64,000 bases of DNA from Zygnema circumcarinatum. Lineage: Eukaryota > Streptophyta > Zygnematophyceae > Zygnematales > Zygnemataceae. Below, one piece after another: positions 26,137 through 38,170 of the stretch. Every line of letters begins with the position of its first letter. The first letter of the stretch is position 1. Location of the stretch: positions 6,216,565-6,280,564 of the forward strand of contig CM074804.1 in assembly GCA_037447605.1 (NCBI GenBank). Reading direction: 5' to 3'. Below the pieces are notes generated by a model, which ran no database searches, was not told the origin of the DNA, and worked only from the letters and a program-made list of their open reading frames with translations. The translations under genes were made by a program, and so were the position numbers.

Positions 26137-26548
26137 CCATGACCCCGCGTGGGCCCTCCCCAAAAGAGGCGTTTCCTGCGTGCCAAGGCGAGGCGGCCCT
26201 CCCAACTTCAATGTGCCACGTGGCACGCCCTCGTTCCCTCCCAAGGGTAACATTTGCACTGAGCAGGCAAATGTGTCCTCTCCTCAGCTGCTTGTGGAAA
26301 TGCTCTTCCCCGTTGCGCTCGCTGGAGCTTGTCTGTGTTAGTGGCCGCCCGTAGCATCAAGCGGCATTGTGAAGGAATGTGCAGATTCGAAACAGTGCAG
26401 AGTTTCCTGAAATTCGTCCCCCGCTGTACTCAGTTTGTCATCAAATAAGTAGTTTAATGAGTGAAGCAGTTAGGTCAAGGGAACCGCAAGGCAGGTGTTA
26501 CAGCAGCTTCGCTCTTTTAGGAGGACTGCGGTTATATTGTGGGCTGCA

Positions 26549-29500
26549 ATGCATCACGTGGCAAGCACGGGGAACACCGCTGCAGCTTCGCGACCCCGAA
26601 AGGAGCGCCGAGTTACCTATGTTGTTCGCAGCTCAGACGAGGCTACGGTGAGTCTTTCCTCATACTCAGCCCATAAACGGAACTTGGGAACGTTTTCCGG
26701 GTTTACGGTGCACCAGAGCAATTTAGATCGGACAGGAATTCTGCAGCAATTTAGGAAGGCTGGTACTGTCGCAGCAGAGCCCGCGTAAACATTTTCCAAA
26801 CTGCGTTAGCAGGCTACTGCTGACTGCAGAGCTTGCAAGGTGATAATTTTTCGGTGAAACGACAGTAGTCTGAAAGTCATTTACTCGTATTGTAGTTTAA
26901 ACTAAAGCTACAGGTTCTGAGAGGAGGTTATGCTCACAAAATCTCTCCTGCGAGGGTTTGGGATGGGCTTCCAGCACTGTTCCGGAATCAATGCCCTCCA
27001 AGCAGCGTTCTCGGTTGACTCACTTAACGGTTGTGATGCGCCACTAGAAGGAGATGTTCTCTTCAGTGGCAGTCGCGATGGAACCATAAAGCGCTGGGAT
27101 CTGCAATCGGCGGAGCCATCTTGTGTGGCTACATTCGAATCGCATGTTGACTGGGTGCGGGCCATTGCCTTCTTTAACAAATAGGACGTTCTGGCTAGTG
27201 AATTTGCTTAGGGCAAGAAACTAAAAAATAATTAACATCTTTTGAGAAGAGCGTAGCAATGAGATAGGCTAATCAGACTTGTAACCTGTGCAATAAACGA
27301 ACTTCCAAGACTCAATGTCAGCCAACAGTGGTAGACTCTAGCGGCTCTCGGGATGTTCGGCTGAAGAGCAGGAGCTTTCGTCTGTTGACCTGCCAACAAA
27401 GGTGGTGGTAGTAAAATAGGCGTAAAGGCAGTCTTGAGATGCATTTCACTGGCGACTTGCTTCCGTGCAGGTCAATGATATGGTTTTGGTCGGAAATGAC
27501 GTTCTTGTTTCGGGATCTTCTGACACAAGCATCAAGGTGCTATTCTGCTCTCCTTTCCCAAGGATAGGAGAACAACGCCTGTCACAATAAAACCTATTGT
27601 GAACTTTAATTTTCTTCTTATTTGGGTTGTTGCTTTTTGTGGTAAAGGTCGGGCAGCAATTCATTAATATCTTGCATTTTGACATCTGTATTTGCATGTG
27701 CGTATTGCATTATTGAAGGCATGGCGAGCTTTTTCATCAGGGGAGTGCCTTCGCACATTCCGCCAGCATAGCGATTACGTCACTTCCTTGGCTGCTGCGC
27801 AAGACGTGAGTAACTCTCTTGATTTTTGGAAAGGGACAGCCGGTAACTTTTGCAACATTGCTGATTTGCAAGTCTGTGGATTATTGATAATTTTTAGTTT
27901 GTAATGGCGGCCGGCAATCTTGAAAGTGCCATGTCGGGGGTGGGGCAAGGACAGACGAATATTGTCGCTTCAGGTGGGTTGGGTTGTGAAGTATACGTGT
28001 GGGACTTGGAGGCAGCATTGGCACCCCTGGCAAGGCCTGCCGGAGATGGAAAATCCGAGAACAGCTTTGGTTCAGTTCAAGGAGAGGGCAGCTACACCAA
28101 CCACGGAGGAATAAGCGGGGCCAAACCAGTAGGTAGTTTTATGTCAACCGGCAATGCAGCAGATCGGAACTATGCCGGTGGCAGCACACTAGCTGTTTCA
28201 GATGGCGGTATCTCAGAAGGGAGCTACACCCCTATAGCTGCTAAGGGCCACAAAGAATCTGTTTACGCCTTGGCAATGAACAGCACTGGAACTGTGCTGG
28301 TGTCCGGTGGCACAGAAAAGGTATGCTGGCTTGTACGTTATCATGTTTCTGTTTTCTCCTTTTCGGCACCTCTTAGTTCCAAGCACAAACAATGTCTTGT
28401 TCACTGATTGCCTAGAGCAAGTAGTTGAAGGTAAGACACTACTGGTATGGCTGAGGCCATAGAATAAAGCATGCGGTTAGGAATGCGGGAGAGGGATGAT
28501 GGTTTAATCCAGTGTGGGCAGCGAATGTGTCCAGGCATTGCGTGTGTGGGACCCCCGTACGGGAGCGAAGCAGTGGAAGCTCAAGGGTCATACTGACAAT
28601 GTGCGGGCTGTCTTGCTAGACCCGTCAGGCCGGTGAGTTGTGCATCTTTTGCGTTATGTGCATGGCAGGAAGATTTGTTTGGACTCATGCGAGGGTTTCC
28701 AGAGTTTTGCAAAAGGATCATTTCTGATGCTGATGATTATGGATGACTAGCACTGCTGTTAAACAAGCTGACCATTTATTGTTTCGTTGCAGGCTGTGCC
28801 TATCGGGATCATCAGATTCGATAATCAGGTGAGCACTTTGCGGAATTCTTTTGCCAGCCGGGATTTTGGCCAAGTTCAGGTGTAATTCCCGATGCAGTGT
28901 TGACGCAAGCTTTTGACTTGTGACTCTTTGGGAGACGTGGGCGAATGGGAGAATTACAGGCTGTGGGATGTGGGACAGCAGCGTTGCATTCATTCTTACG
29001 CCGTTCACACAGATTCTGTTTGGAGTCTGGCTGGAAATCCTGCTTCCAACATAGTGTACAGTGGAGGCCGCGATGGCTGTGTGAGCATGCTTACCTTTTT
29101 CAGCCCTCGTATTCGTTTGAGAGGGATACCGGGCTCTTTTACTGAAGGATAGCTATGGGGTTTGTGTGGGGTATTGCTGAACATCAGATGTATGTAACAG
29201 ATTTGGTATCGAGAGAGAGTATGCTACTGGCGGTGGAGGAGCAGCCAATTTTGCGCTTGGCTCAACAAGGCAAACATTGTATTTGGGCAGCCACAGCAAG
29301 TTCAACTCTTCGCAAATGGTCAACTGGAATAGTAGAGCAAGACCATTCGCTGCGTACGAGTAGCTCCTTCAAGGCCGGGTCAGGACTTGCACGTGCGCGC
29401 TCTTCTATAGATGCCGCTGCATTAGAGGTATGTTGCTTATTTTGGATTACTTCCTTTAGTGTCTGCGGAAGAGATTCTGCAAGTATTTGAGTTGTGGAAA

Positions 29501-32500
29501 CGATCTCGCTTGTATATTCTGAAGGAGCCGTTTGGCTCAAGGATGTATCGTGAATATTGCTGCTGCATTAGAAATAAGTCGGGTTTTGGGAAGTTTTGAA
29601 TACTGCTTTGGGTAGCACTCTTGAAGATCGGATATTAGTGATCTGTTGCTCTTTTGTCCTACAAGTGAAAAGTCCAGGGTTTTAAGTCTAGAGGGATAGA
29701 TTTAGCAGGCATATTTTTGTTGGTGGGCAAGAAGCAGCGGAAGGTAAGGTTGAGGTTTTGAATTTGTTTGATATGAAGACTTGAAATGCTCGGGCGTTGT
29801 TGTGCAACTTTATTGCAAGTAAGCCACGGGACTCTTCTTGTCAGTTATTTGTGCAGGGAAGTGACTCCCATTCTTCCATCTGCAAGTGTAGTTTTCTGGA
29901 GCAGATGCTTACTGGATGGTTTTTTTTTGGCTGAGGGAGCGTCGTTGACATCCCTTAAGCAAATTAGACAGCCTTCGTGTGATGGGTTGTGACGAATGCT
30001 TTTGAAAGGCGGTCCCTTAAGTATTTTGTTGGGGCCTGGTGCAGGAGCCCCTTAATAAGACGCCCCAACAAGTAATTAATGGAAGCGCTGGCATTGTACG
30101 ACACACTGTGCTAAATGATCGTCAAAGAGTCCTCACAAAGGTTTGTCCTTCAGCAATCCTTTATTGAGACCACAGGCACGGTGTAGTCATGATTGCCTTT
30201 CGTGACATGCTCGCGAATTCGGTACCTATTCTGCTCACGTGATATCCTCCTCAGCTATTTTTAAATGCAGGATAAACTGGGCAGATGTGTTTACAGTGCT
30301 AGGGCAGATGTGTTTACAGTGCTAGGGACTGCAGTGATTCGACTGCATTTCTGGATATGGGGGGGAGGTACAGGATGCAGATGGAGTTGTGAAGTTATGG
30401 GAGATTACTCGAGGAGCAGTTCTTGAGGATTATGGCAAGGTAACTGTCTGATCCCATCTAATGGGGTTGTTTTTCCAGGCTGGGAATGTTTTAGGTAATT
30501 ACAACTATTAACTACGCATAACCTTTTGGAGAGCAATTGTGTGTTTTTGGGGTCGTTCCCAAGGCAAGGTCAATTGCCATGGCGGGCAAGCCGTGGCTGG
30601 CGAGTGCACTCCTGCCTGCTAGCGGGAATGCTATAGGATGGTAACCAGCCTGGCTGACGATGATTCCTCCATATGGAAAAAAAAAACTTGAATGCCTTTG
30701 TAAGCATTTGTTGGCTTGGAAAATCGTGCTTAAGGGGAACTAGCTTCCTTTTGTGCAATCTTCTTTTTGATAGAAGGTGTGCTTGGGGAGATGGCAGGTG
30801 TCGTTTGAGGAGATGGAGAAAACGTTATTTGAGAAGGTGAGATGCTTGGCTCACTGTTTGACATGCTTAATAAGTGCAGCATTTCACAGGCATGCAGTTA
30901 AGAATTCTGTAGGGTGACACTTCCAGTAGATGAATTTTAGAAATGTTCCTTTGGCTTATGTATAGAGAATCATCAGGATCTAATTAGAAGTGTAAAGCCT
31001 TTTTCATTATCCTAAAAATAGGAATGTCTTCCTTGTCGTGTTGGACCACTACCCTTATAAGGGTTTCTTATTCACGTAGGAGTTTCTACCAATATCTGGA
31101 GGTGTCTGAATTAGGTGGTTGCTTTGGTATTGTTTCACGTACTGCACTTCGTATTCTTGGGTTGCCTGACAGTGATCGTGGCCTCCTTAAGCACAGCAAG
31201 AAACGCGTAGGACTAGATCATTCTCTCAGCAATTGACATCATTTTGGGTTGTGATGGCAGGTCACTGTCTCACCGTGGTTCACGATGGACACCCGCCTTG
31301 GCAGCATTGCTGTACACTTGGATACCCCACAGTGTTTTAGTGCGGAGATGTACGCAGCGGACAGTGTACCGGGTGCCCCAGAAGATCTTAAGGTGAGCAA
31401 AATACGAACCATAGCAGAACAGAGTAGCCATCATCCTTTTGTGAGGTCGGGGAAACGACCAATGGAGGAGATCAATTGACAGTTTTTTGTCCTGTGGTTT
31501 CAGATCAACCTGGGCCAGCATACCTTGCGTGGACTTTTTGAACACTGGCTTGCACGGCGCCGGTCTCGAAGTAAGGCAATGCCAAATGGGGATGTGGCGA
31601 ACGGCTTATTTGGTGAAACAACTGCGGATGGCGGAGCTGCAGGGACCTCCAGTGGGGAGGATGCGCCAGGGGATGAACCATGGTTGGAGGGCATTCTGCC
31701 TGCCTTTCAGTTTTCGAGGATTTCCCCACCTTCCATCATTACAGAGGGCAGCCATGGCGGACCCTGGCGGCGTAAAGCGACAGAACTTGATGGCAGTGAA
31801 GGCACCAAAGTGCTACCCTTGTGGTGCATGGAGGCCGTTCTTCATGACAAGCTGCCCCCCCGCGACCCTGCCAAGTAAGGTTATAAAACGTCTGTTTTCA
31901 CGTCTGTAATATAACTGCCAGATCCAGTTCATGTGCTCCTCCCTGTGTGTAGAGGAGCGAGAACCTAGCATCTAAGGTCATGCTCATCGTCTTTTTTATG
32001 TACTTATTTCTAATCAGTGTTCGAATTTATTGCCTGACTTTACAGGTGTAGTTTCTTTTTGTTGCCTCAAGAAGGCTCGAATCTGCAGCCTCTGCCTCAG
32101 GGCAAGCTGACAGCTCCTCGAATTCTTCGAATCCAAAAGGTGCCCACTTTATGACGGTTGAACAGTTGCGTGCTAGCTGTAGCTGTAGCTGCAGCAGCAG
32201 CAGCGGCATCTTCAACAGTCAAGTTTGTCCACCTCGTGAGCCTAGCCACAATGTAATGCAAGTTCCTTGACCGACAAGCAATCATTTTTCTATTGCGTTG
32301 GCATGCTGCAGGTAATGAATTTTGTTGTTGAGAAACTGGAACTGGAACCTGCGGATGATGATGAAACAACTGCGACACCTGGAGCTCCAATATCTGCAAA
32401 TGGCACGCATTCCTCTGGGCAGCCACGCCCTCGTAATACCAAACTGGTTGAGATTTTGTGCAATGATGAGGTGTGTTTGCGTCATCTACATTAACAAGTT

Positions 32501-32818
32501 GGTCATGGTGGAAGGCAGCTAACATCACAAAGGGCATCCGTATTTTTCAGATTATTCAAGCAATAAGATCAGCACTGAGTAGAACAATGCAAAAAATTAC
32601 CCTATCCACATCTTCCTGACCGTTCTGAAGCATTGCTTTTGTGGGGAAGGTGTTTTGCGTGTCCACTACTCTCATGCTTTGCATCAATCTGACCTTTCTG
32701 TCTATAACGTCTGATGCAGGTCCTATCTCCTGATGTCAGCCTGGTAACTGTTCGCGCTTATGTCTGGAAGAAGCCTGAAGATTTGTCCCTTTTTTACAGA
32801 ACTGCGCAGCCACGGTGA
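26549..32818 (+). CDS. WDR48: WDR48/UAF1-like WD40 protein with DUF3337, 17 exons
   Basis: The exons are 26549-26647, 26975-27154, 27471-27536, 27719-27805, 27955-28320, 28535-28632, 28793-28828, 28960-29080, 29188-29427, 30045-30140, 30374-30439, 30798-30836, 31261-31392, 31504-31874, 32046-32139, 32312-32470 and 32720-32818; all phases close to give about 782 residues. The start [19 protein letters not shown] matches plant homologues. WD repeats include [33 protein letters not shown] and [18 protein letters not shown]. The C-terminal part holds [25 protein letters not shown] and [17 protein letters not shown], the DUF3337 and SUMO-like end typical of UAF1. The protein is known in animals to activate the deubiquitinases USP1, USP12 and USP46; the same role here is inferred. 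A linker of about 70 Gly/Ser-rich residues lies within exon 5. Confidence 0.95.
30279..30324 (+). repeat. Perfect 23-bp tandem duplication in WDR48 intron
   Basis: GGGCAGATGTGTTTACAGTG plus CTA is repeated exactly twice, head to tail, about 50 bp upstream of the exon at 30374. Each copy contains an acceptor-like TTTACAG. Confidence 0.9.
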
Positions 32819-34062
32819 TTTTGTGCTTTGGCCATATTGTTCAAAAACCTACTGTAGGCGTCGTACCACCAATGTTGTTTCGTCTGCTCTCACCCACAGG
32901 CCACCCCTTGGCCGCCTTAGGAAGCCGTACATGGCCGCAATTCTCTGGCACTTTGCAGATACGAGTAGTCCATCTGATGCTGACGGCTGCGTATTGGGTT
33001 GGCCATAGTCAAAGTGTGGTCCAAAAGTCTATGTTTCAGTTCAATAATCAGGTCTCACCAGCTTAGTAAGGGCGCTGTAGATAGGGAGAGGGAATCCACT
33101 CTCCACCTGGGCCTGCACGCAGACCTGCTTGCCAGACAAGGAGATTCAGTCCTGTCCTCCTGTCCTCGCATGCCACTTGTGTGGGAGGCCTTGCCAGCCT
33201 AGGGACCTGCCATGTTGGAGCTGTCGTTTTGTTTCACTAGAGAGCAGAGATAAGCTCCTCCCACACGCGATTTAGCTGGGCCCCTCTGCTGCTGGTGGGC
33301 TCTGGTTGATGCCATGGGGAGGAAGCTTGTGGATGGGCCCCGCAATTTGTTGGCAGTGCCTGCCGCTCGCTATTGAGCCAGTCTTGCAGCCCTGTTCCTC
33401 TGCGTCAATGAGGGGTCGCGGGGCATTGTTCAAGATCCCGCGTGCGCCTTTGTAGGCATGGAGAGCGCTGGCTGCAGGACAAGGTCCAATGCTTGACAAG
33501 ACTGGCGCAGATGCAGGCTGTGGTACAGGACATGCCAGACTCGCTCTTCGCCTCGCCAAGCACAATTTGCACGGTTTCCGGTCGCCGGCCTTTTCAGTTT
33601 GGTCTCTGTGCGCGCTTCTTTCGCTGCCGCATAATGGAGAGCATCGGGTTTTTAGGGTTTTTAGCTAAAAAGCCAAAAAGCTTTTTTTTTTCTTCAATTG
33701 CACGACGTGGTTCTGTCACTCGGAGTCCCTTATCAGACATATATAACATGTTTTGTTCGTGCTCCAACAGATGATATTTTTTCCTTTGGACTCCCCCCCC
33801 CCCTCCCAGCACACCCTCTTCAATGTGTTACCCATTGCATGTACTTTTACAGAACTGCTTACATTTACAAAAACGCGCGTCCAATTTCTGGCTCCAATTT
33901 TTTTAGCCTGATCCAATTAAAGGATACAAACGGGTTCAGCTCGTTCTACAACACAACAAAACTGCGGCGATTAGTGGCAACACTTCCACTGGGCGCGGAA
34001 TTGAGACGGAGGCGTGCGCAGGGCCCTCACTCCGTCCCTCCCTCCCCCCCCCATCCCTTTAT
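32819..34062. other. Convergent intergenic region between WDR48 and hydrolase genes
   Basis: The two genes end tail to tail here, so the region should hold both 3' UTRs. It is GC rich near 33230-33560, with a C run near 33790 and a second near 34040, and a GGGTTTTTAGGG stretch near 33650. I see no supported gene. Confidence 0.55.
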
Positions 34063-37000
34063 CTAGAGGCGGGCAGGGCGCGAGTGCTCCCTGGTCGTCC
34101 GCCTCTCGCGGTCACGAGGCAGGTCCAGCTCCGCTCCAGGTGGCAAGGGCGCCAAGTGGCGCTGCACCGCAGTGGGACTGACGGCCTCCAGGGTTGGGGG
34201 GCTCCACTGCAGCGCCACGTGGTCAAACCATCCATAACATTACGTGCTGGGAAATAAAGTGCCGTTGCCAAATTTGACATGCGCTGTGACATAGTTCAAA
34301 TGCGAGAGCAAGCGAGAAAGAGAGAGGAGAGAGAGAGAGAGAGAGAGATTCATAAAAAAAAATGCGGATGACATCTCCGAAGTGGAGTTGGATGGTCCTA
34401 GCGTGTTACATGGTGAAGCCCCACGAGGGGCCATGCCCGGACTGCCCTTACCTGCGGGGAGTTGTCCTTGTCGACCAGCAGTGCCCGCACTCCCTGCACC
34501 ACCAAAACCCCCGCATCCGCCACAATCACAAGCAGCACATGGCGCACATGTTGCAGCTTGGCCTGAAAGCCACACCGCGCTTGCTGAGGAGCACTTAGTG
34601 ATAGGCGAGACACAGCTGTACTGCCAGTTTCATAAAACAACGGCAAGCACAAAAGCCGACCACCTGGGCAGGCATATCGAGCGCAGCGAAAGTGAGCACA
34701 TTGACAAGCAGTAAAGGAAGACAGGCGCACCTCATAAAAGTCAGAGCTGAACTCCGCCTCTAGGCAACGCACTGTTATGCGGTATTCTCGCAGCAGGCAG
34801 TCTCTGATACTTTGATGCCGCCCCGCTCGGATGGATTGAAGCGTCACCTTCTGACTAGTTGGTGAGCCCTTCGCCAACATTTTCAGTGTTTCTTCACACC
34901 AGCCTTCCCCAGCTGCCGCTTTTCTTTTCTGCAAAAAAAATTTCCAAAACAGTGAATTCTGCTAAATGCCATCCATGCATCGCGAAAGCCAAAAGACAAA
35001 GCAGAAAGCGAACCATAACGTCTGAGCACATCTCCCACTCACCAGAGATGCTACTATGGTCTCGACACTGTCGAGTGAAAAGCAATCATCAATTACATCT
35101 CGCCTGCATGCCAACAGAGTGCCGCATGTTGGCATAGGTGATGTGTGTACTGGCAACAAAGCTCAGGTTTTATGGCAAGGCTAGGAGTTTGCCAAATTCC
35201 TTGTGGCATCAAGCACTCGTGCACAGCCCGAAATTGCTACAGGGCTCATAAGATACGATGAGGGCCGATGACCGTTTTCACAAGAAGGAAATGCCTCCTA
35301 TGCCTTCCAGACATAGCACCTGCATCGAAAAAGTAGACATTGCGTGAAAGAAAGAGAGGCATTGTCTCAAAGCTAACATGTGTATTGGGCTTGTGGGAGA
35401 TAGATCTGGTTTCTCGCTGTAATCCTTGATGGCCAGACGGACCGCCACCGGCTCAGCTGCCGGCAGCTCACCCAGACGCTCCTCCAGCGCATCCAGATGC
35501 TGCATAAAGCATACACAGGCCACATACGCTGCCCTGTCAGCCGCCCGACTGTGCAATCATGAAGCAACATCCTGCACTCTCCCAAGATCCTTCAAACCAT
35601 CCAACAACAATCATGTATCAAATTGGTTCACGCCTTGAATCCGTTGCGGCCATATGCAGAGGGGAAAAGAACACCTCCGCGGGAACTGTGTGAGTGGCAA
35701 GGCCAGCATGCAGCATGTCAGCAGCATCCAGGCGGGCACCAGTGAGACCCAAATATTCGCCTGCATGTAGAAAAGAGAAGATTAGCACTTAGGACGACAC
35801 TTTCCCGTCAACTAAGTCCCACTGAGTTACAAACATCTAGCCCAAAAACATGAAAGGGCCTCAGCTCCAAAAGTCTTCAGTGAGGATATTGTGCCCATGT
35901 GCCCATTATCTACTTGAGCATGTCTAGTCTAAAGTATTACTCCCTCAGAATGGACCCCAGCCCCAAAACACGGCTGATAGAGACCCTGGTTGCCCCATTG
36001 AATAAAATATTGAAAAATCTTTATGGCGCTGACCAAAACATCCACTAAAGTATCAAGACTTGCACCCGAACTGCACAAGATTCAGTTAGAGCTATTTCTA
36101 TCCCATAAGTTATAGCTTTGCCATGTTCGCACAAACACAATAAAGTTAACACTTTTGCCACTCCCAGACTTGGATAGACAGTTCATTGAGGAGTTTCTAT
36201 GAACTGGCATCCAGTTCCTCCCATTCCTTTATCCGGTACGTTCCGAGAAGTTATGGGCTTTTTCAGCCTTTGTCTGTGGCTTCTAATTCAGTACAAGCAC
36301 ATTCGATCATTCAGCTGTTTCTGCAGTAGGTCTGCCAGTCAAAACCGGCAGATAGTAAAAGATTCGCACTCACCAAGGTGGCCTGGCAGACGTGCAAGAA
36401 AGTACGAAGCCCCTACATCAGGATGCAATCCGATGGCAGTCTCCGGCATTGCGAATACCTTCCATCCATCGCACAATTACTACATCAGTTGATACAGAAC
36501 TTATGGTGGAGATGAACAGGCATAACGAGGAAGCAAAGGAAATAGGGCCAAGATCAAATCACCGCATTTTCAGTGGCGACACGAAAACCGCCAAGCATTG
36601 AAACGCCGTTACCTCCTCCCATGACCACGCCGTTCAAAAGGGCCACCTGCAACAGAAGACAGTCTATTGCTCATGCTCTAAACGGCAATGGAGAGACTAC
36701 AACGGCTCTAAAGAACCCATCAATATCGATTTGAGAAGTGAATAAAGCTGCATTGGTGCCTGAGGATGGCCCGTGTACAGGCCGGTTTGTAAAATTCACG
36801 GACATGCGGCTTCTTCAATGTAGCCAAAACATAATTAAGCTTGTACTCCTCCCGGAAAAATTCCTTGCAGGCTTCCAAGTCACCTGGAAACCACCTTCCC
36901 CTAACTTATTCCTAAAATTCTTCTTCAAAAGAACGTGGCTCAGACTTCCAGGTTCCTACCACTAGCCATACTCTCAAATTCCAGAGGCACAAGAAGCACG

Positions 37001-37882
37001 AAGGACTGCAATAGTCTAGCTTGTGCAGCTTCAATTACCACATAGTGATCGAAATAGCAATACTGAAGAACGTACCTGCCACGCCTAGCCTGTGCACGGC
37101 GCGAACATCCCCTCCTGCGCAAAACGCCCTCCCACTTCCCTACACCCCCTGAACCTTAGCTGTTGCTGCGGATCCTTACCTTCAGGTTGAAAAAGGCAAA
37201 GGTGCAGGAGTAACTGTAGGTATCCGACGAGAGTTGAAAACAAGCAGCACCTTGATCAGAACCACCTTTACACTAGGGTCAGTCTCCCACTCCTCATAAA
37301 GCTTTCGTAGCCGTACCACCTACATGCCATTAAAACCCCCCATGTGAACAAAAAGCTCCACAGACTGATCACTAAAGGAACACTTGAACCGGAGCACGCA
37401 TTGAACAAGCAAATTAATAAATTTATACATTTATACGCGGCATGCTGTCCCTAATTTTCGAGTCGATTGTTTCCTGCGAAGGCCATCCATGCCCTACATC
37501 ACACACCATGTTGGTGTTCAACGCATTCAGCGCCTTCGGGCGATTAAGAACCGCCATGCACAGGCCTCCTTGTTGCTCGTGCAGCACCTGCACCTCCCAG
37601 AACGCGTCCCCCTCCCGCATCGTAAAAACCCTAAGAACCAGCATCCTAAGCTCCCTCGCGTGCTGCAAACACGCTGCGCAGCGAAGAAAGCTGCAGTACC
37701 TCGTCCTCCTCCGCGGACATGGCTCCTGCAACTGCGGCGTGCTGCCGCAGACCCCCCTGCAGCTGGGAATGCGCGGCCATGGCTGAAGTTGCAGGGGCCC
37801 GGGCCTGCAGCCTCTCCAAGGATGACACGTGGCGCGCTGCGAAGGCAGAGAAGGCGCGAGCGAGTGCTGACCGGCCTCCCAT
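34063..37882 (-). CDS. CHY1: 3-hydroxyisobutyryl-CoA hydrolase-like (CHY1 type), 13 exons
   Basis: A crotonase-fold enzyme that releases 3-hydroxyisobutyrate from its CoA thioester in valine catabolism. Exons, high to low, are 37882-37700, 37593-37507, 37319-37251, 37139-37076, 36883-36804, 36646-36563, 36458-36374, 35760-35675, 35499-35378, 35103-35043, 34928-34731, 34493-34452 and 34206-34063; phases all close. Motifs are [23 protein letters not shown] (CoA/oxyanion loop), [37 protein letters not shown] (active-site region) and [17 protein letters not shown]. The C-terminus is ARL, a plant peroxisomal PTS1 tripeptide. Starting at 37882 gives 434 residues with an Arg/Ala/Ser-rich leader resembling an organellar presequence; starting at 37780 gives 400 residues, closer to the usual length. 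G-box elements overlap the upstream choice, so 37780 may be the true start. Confidence 0.92.
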
Positions 37883-38170
37883 CTGCCACGTGGCACCAGG
37901 TTGCCTCCTCCTGCCGCCACGTGGACGCCTCTCGTGGAACCTTTGGAGAGGGCCCCGCGTACGGCCGGGAGCGCCGACTCCATTGAGCGCACTTGTGCGA
38001 GGACAGGACCAATCGCAGCCTGCCACGTGTGAGAAAGTATGTCACGTGGCATACCATGATTGGCTCCCCGGTACCTGTACCTGTTTCAGAGCCAACACTC
38101 CGGTGGGTGGCATAGTTGATGTACCCGGCTGCAGGGGAGCCATGGTGGTCTGGCGTTGTGCCCGCACGTG
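37826..38170. promoter_or_regulatory. G-box cluster in bidirectional promoter (hydrolase / kinase)
   Basis: The hexamer CACGTG occurs at 37826, 37887, 37918, 38024, 38043 and 38165. About one per 4 kb is expected by chance. The cluster spans the gap between the start of the minus-strand hydrolase and the plus-strand kinase. CACGTG is the classic binding site of plant bZIP and bHLH factors in light, stress and sugar responses. Shared control of both genes is an inference. Confidence 0.6.

Noticed and set aside
25873-26354. His/Ala, Met/Pro and Cys/Pro repeat proteins across the minisatellite
   Set aside because: A 45-bp unit keeps frames open automatically on both strands; there is no evidence that any is translated.
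31487-31909. Alternative frames over the WDR48 exon at 31504-31874
   Set aside because: They are shadows; the chosen frame matches the family and splices in phase on both sides.
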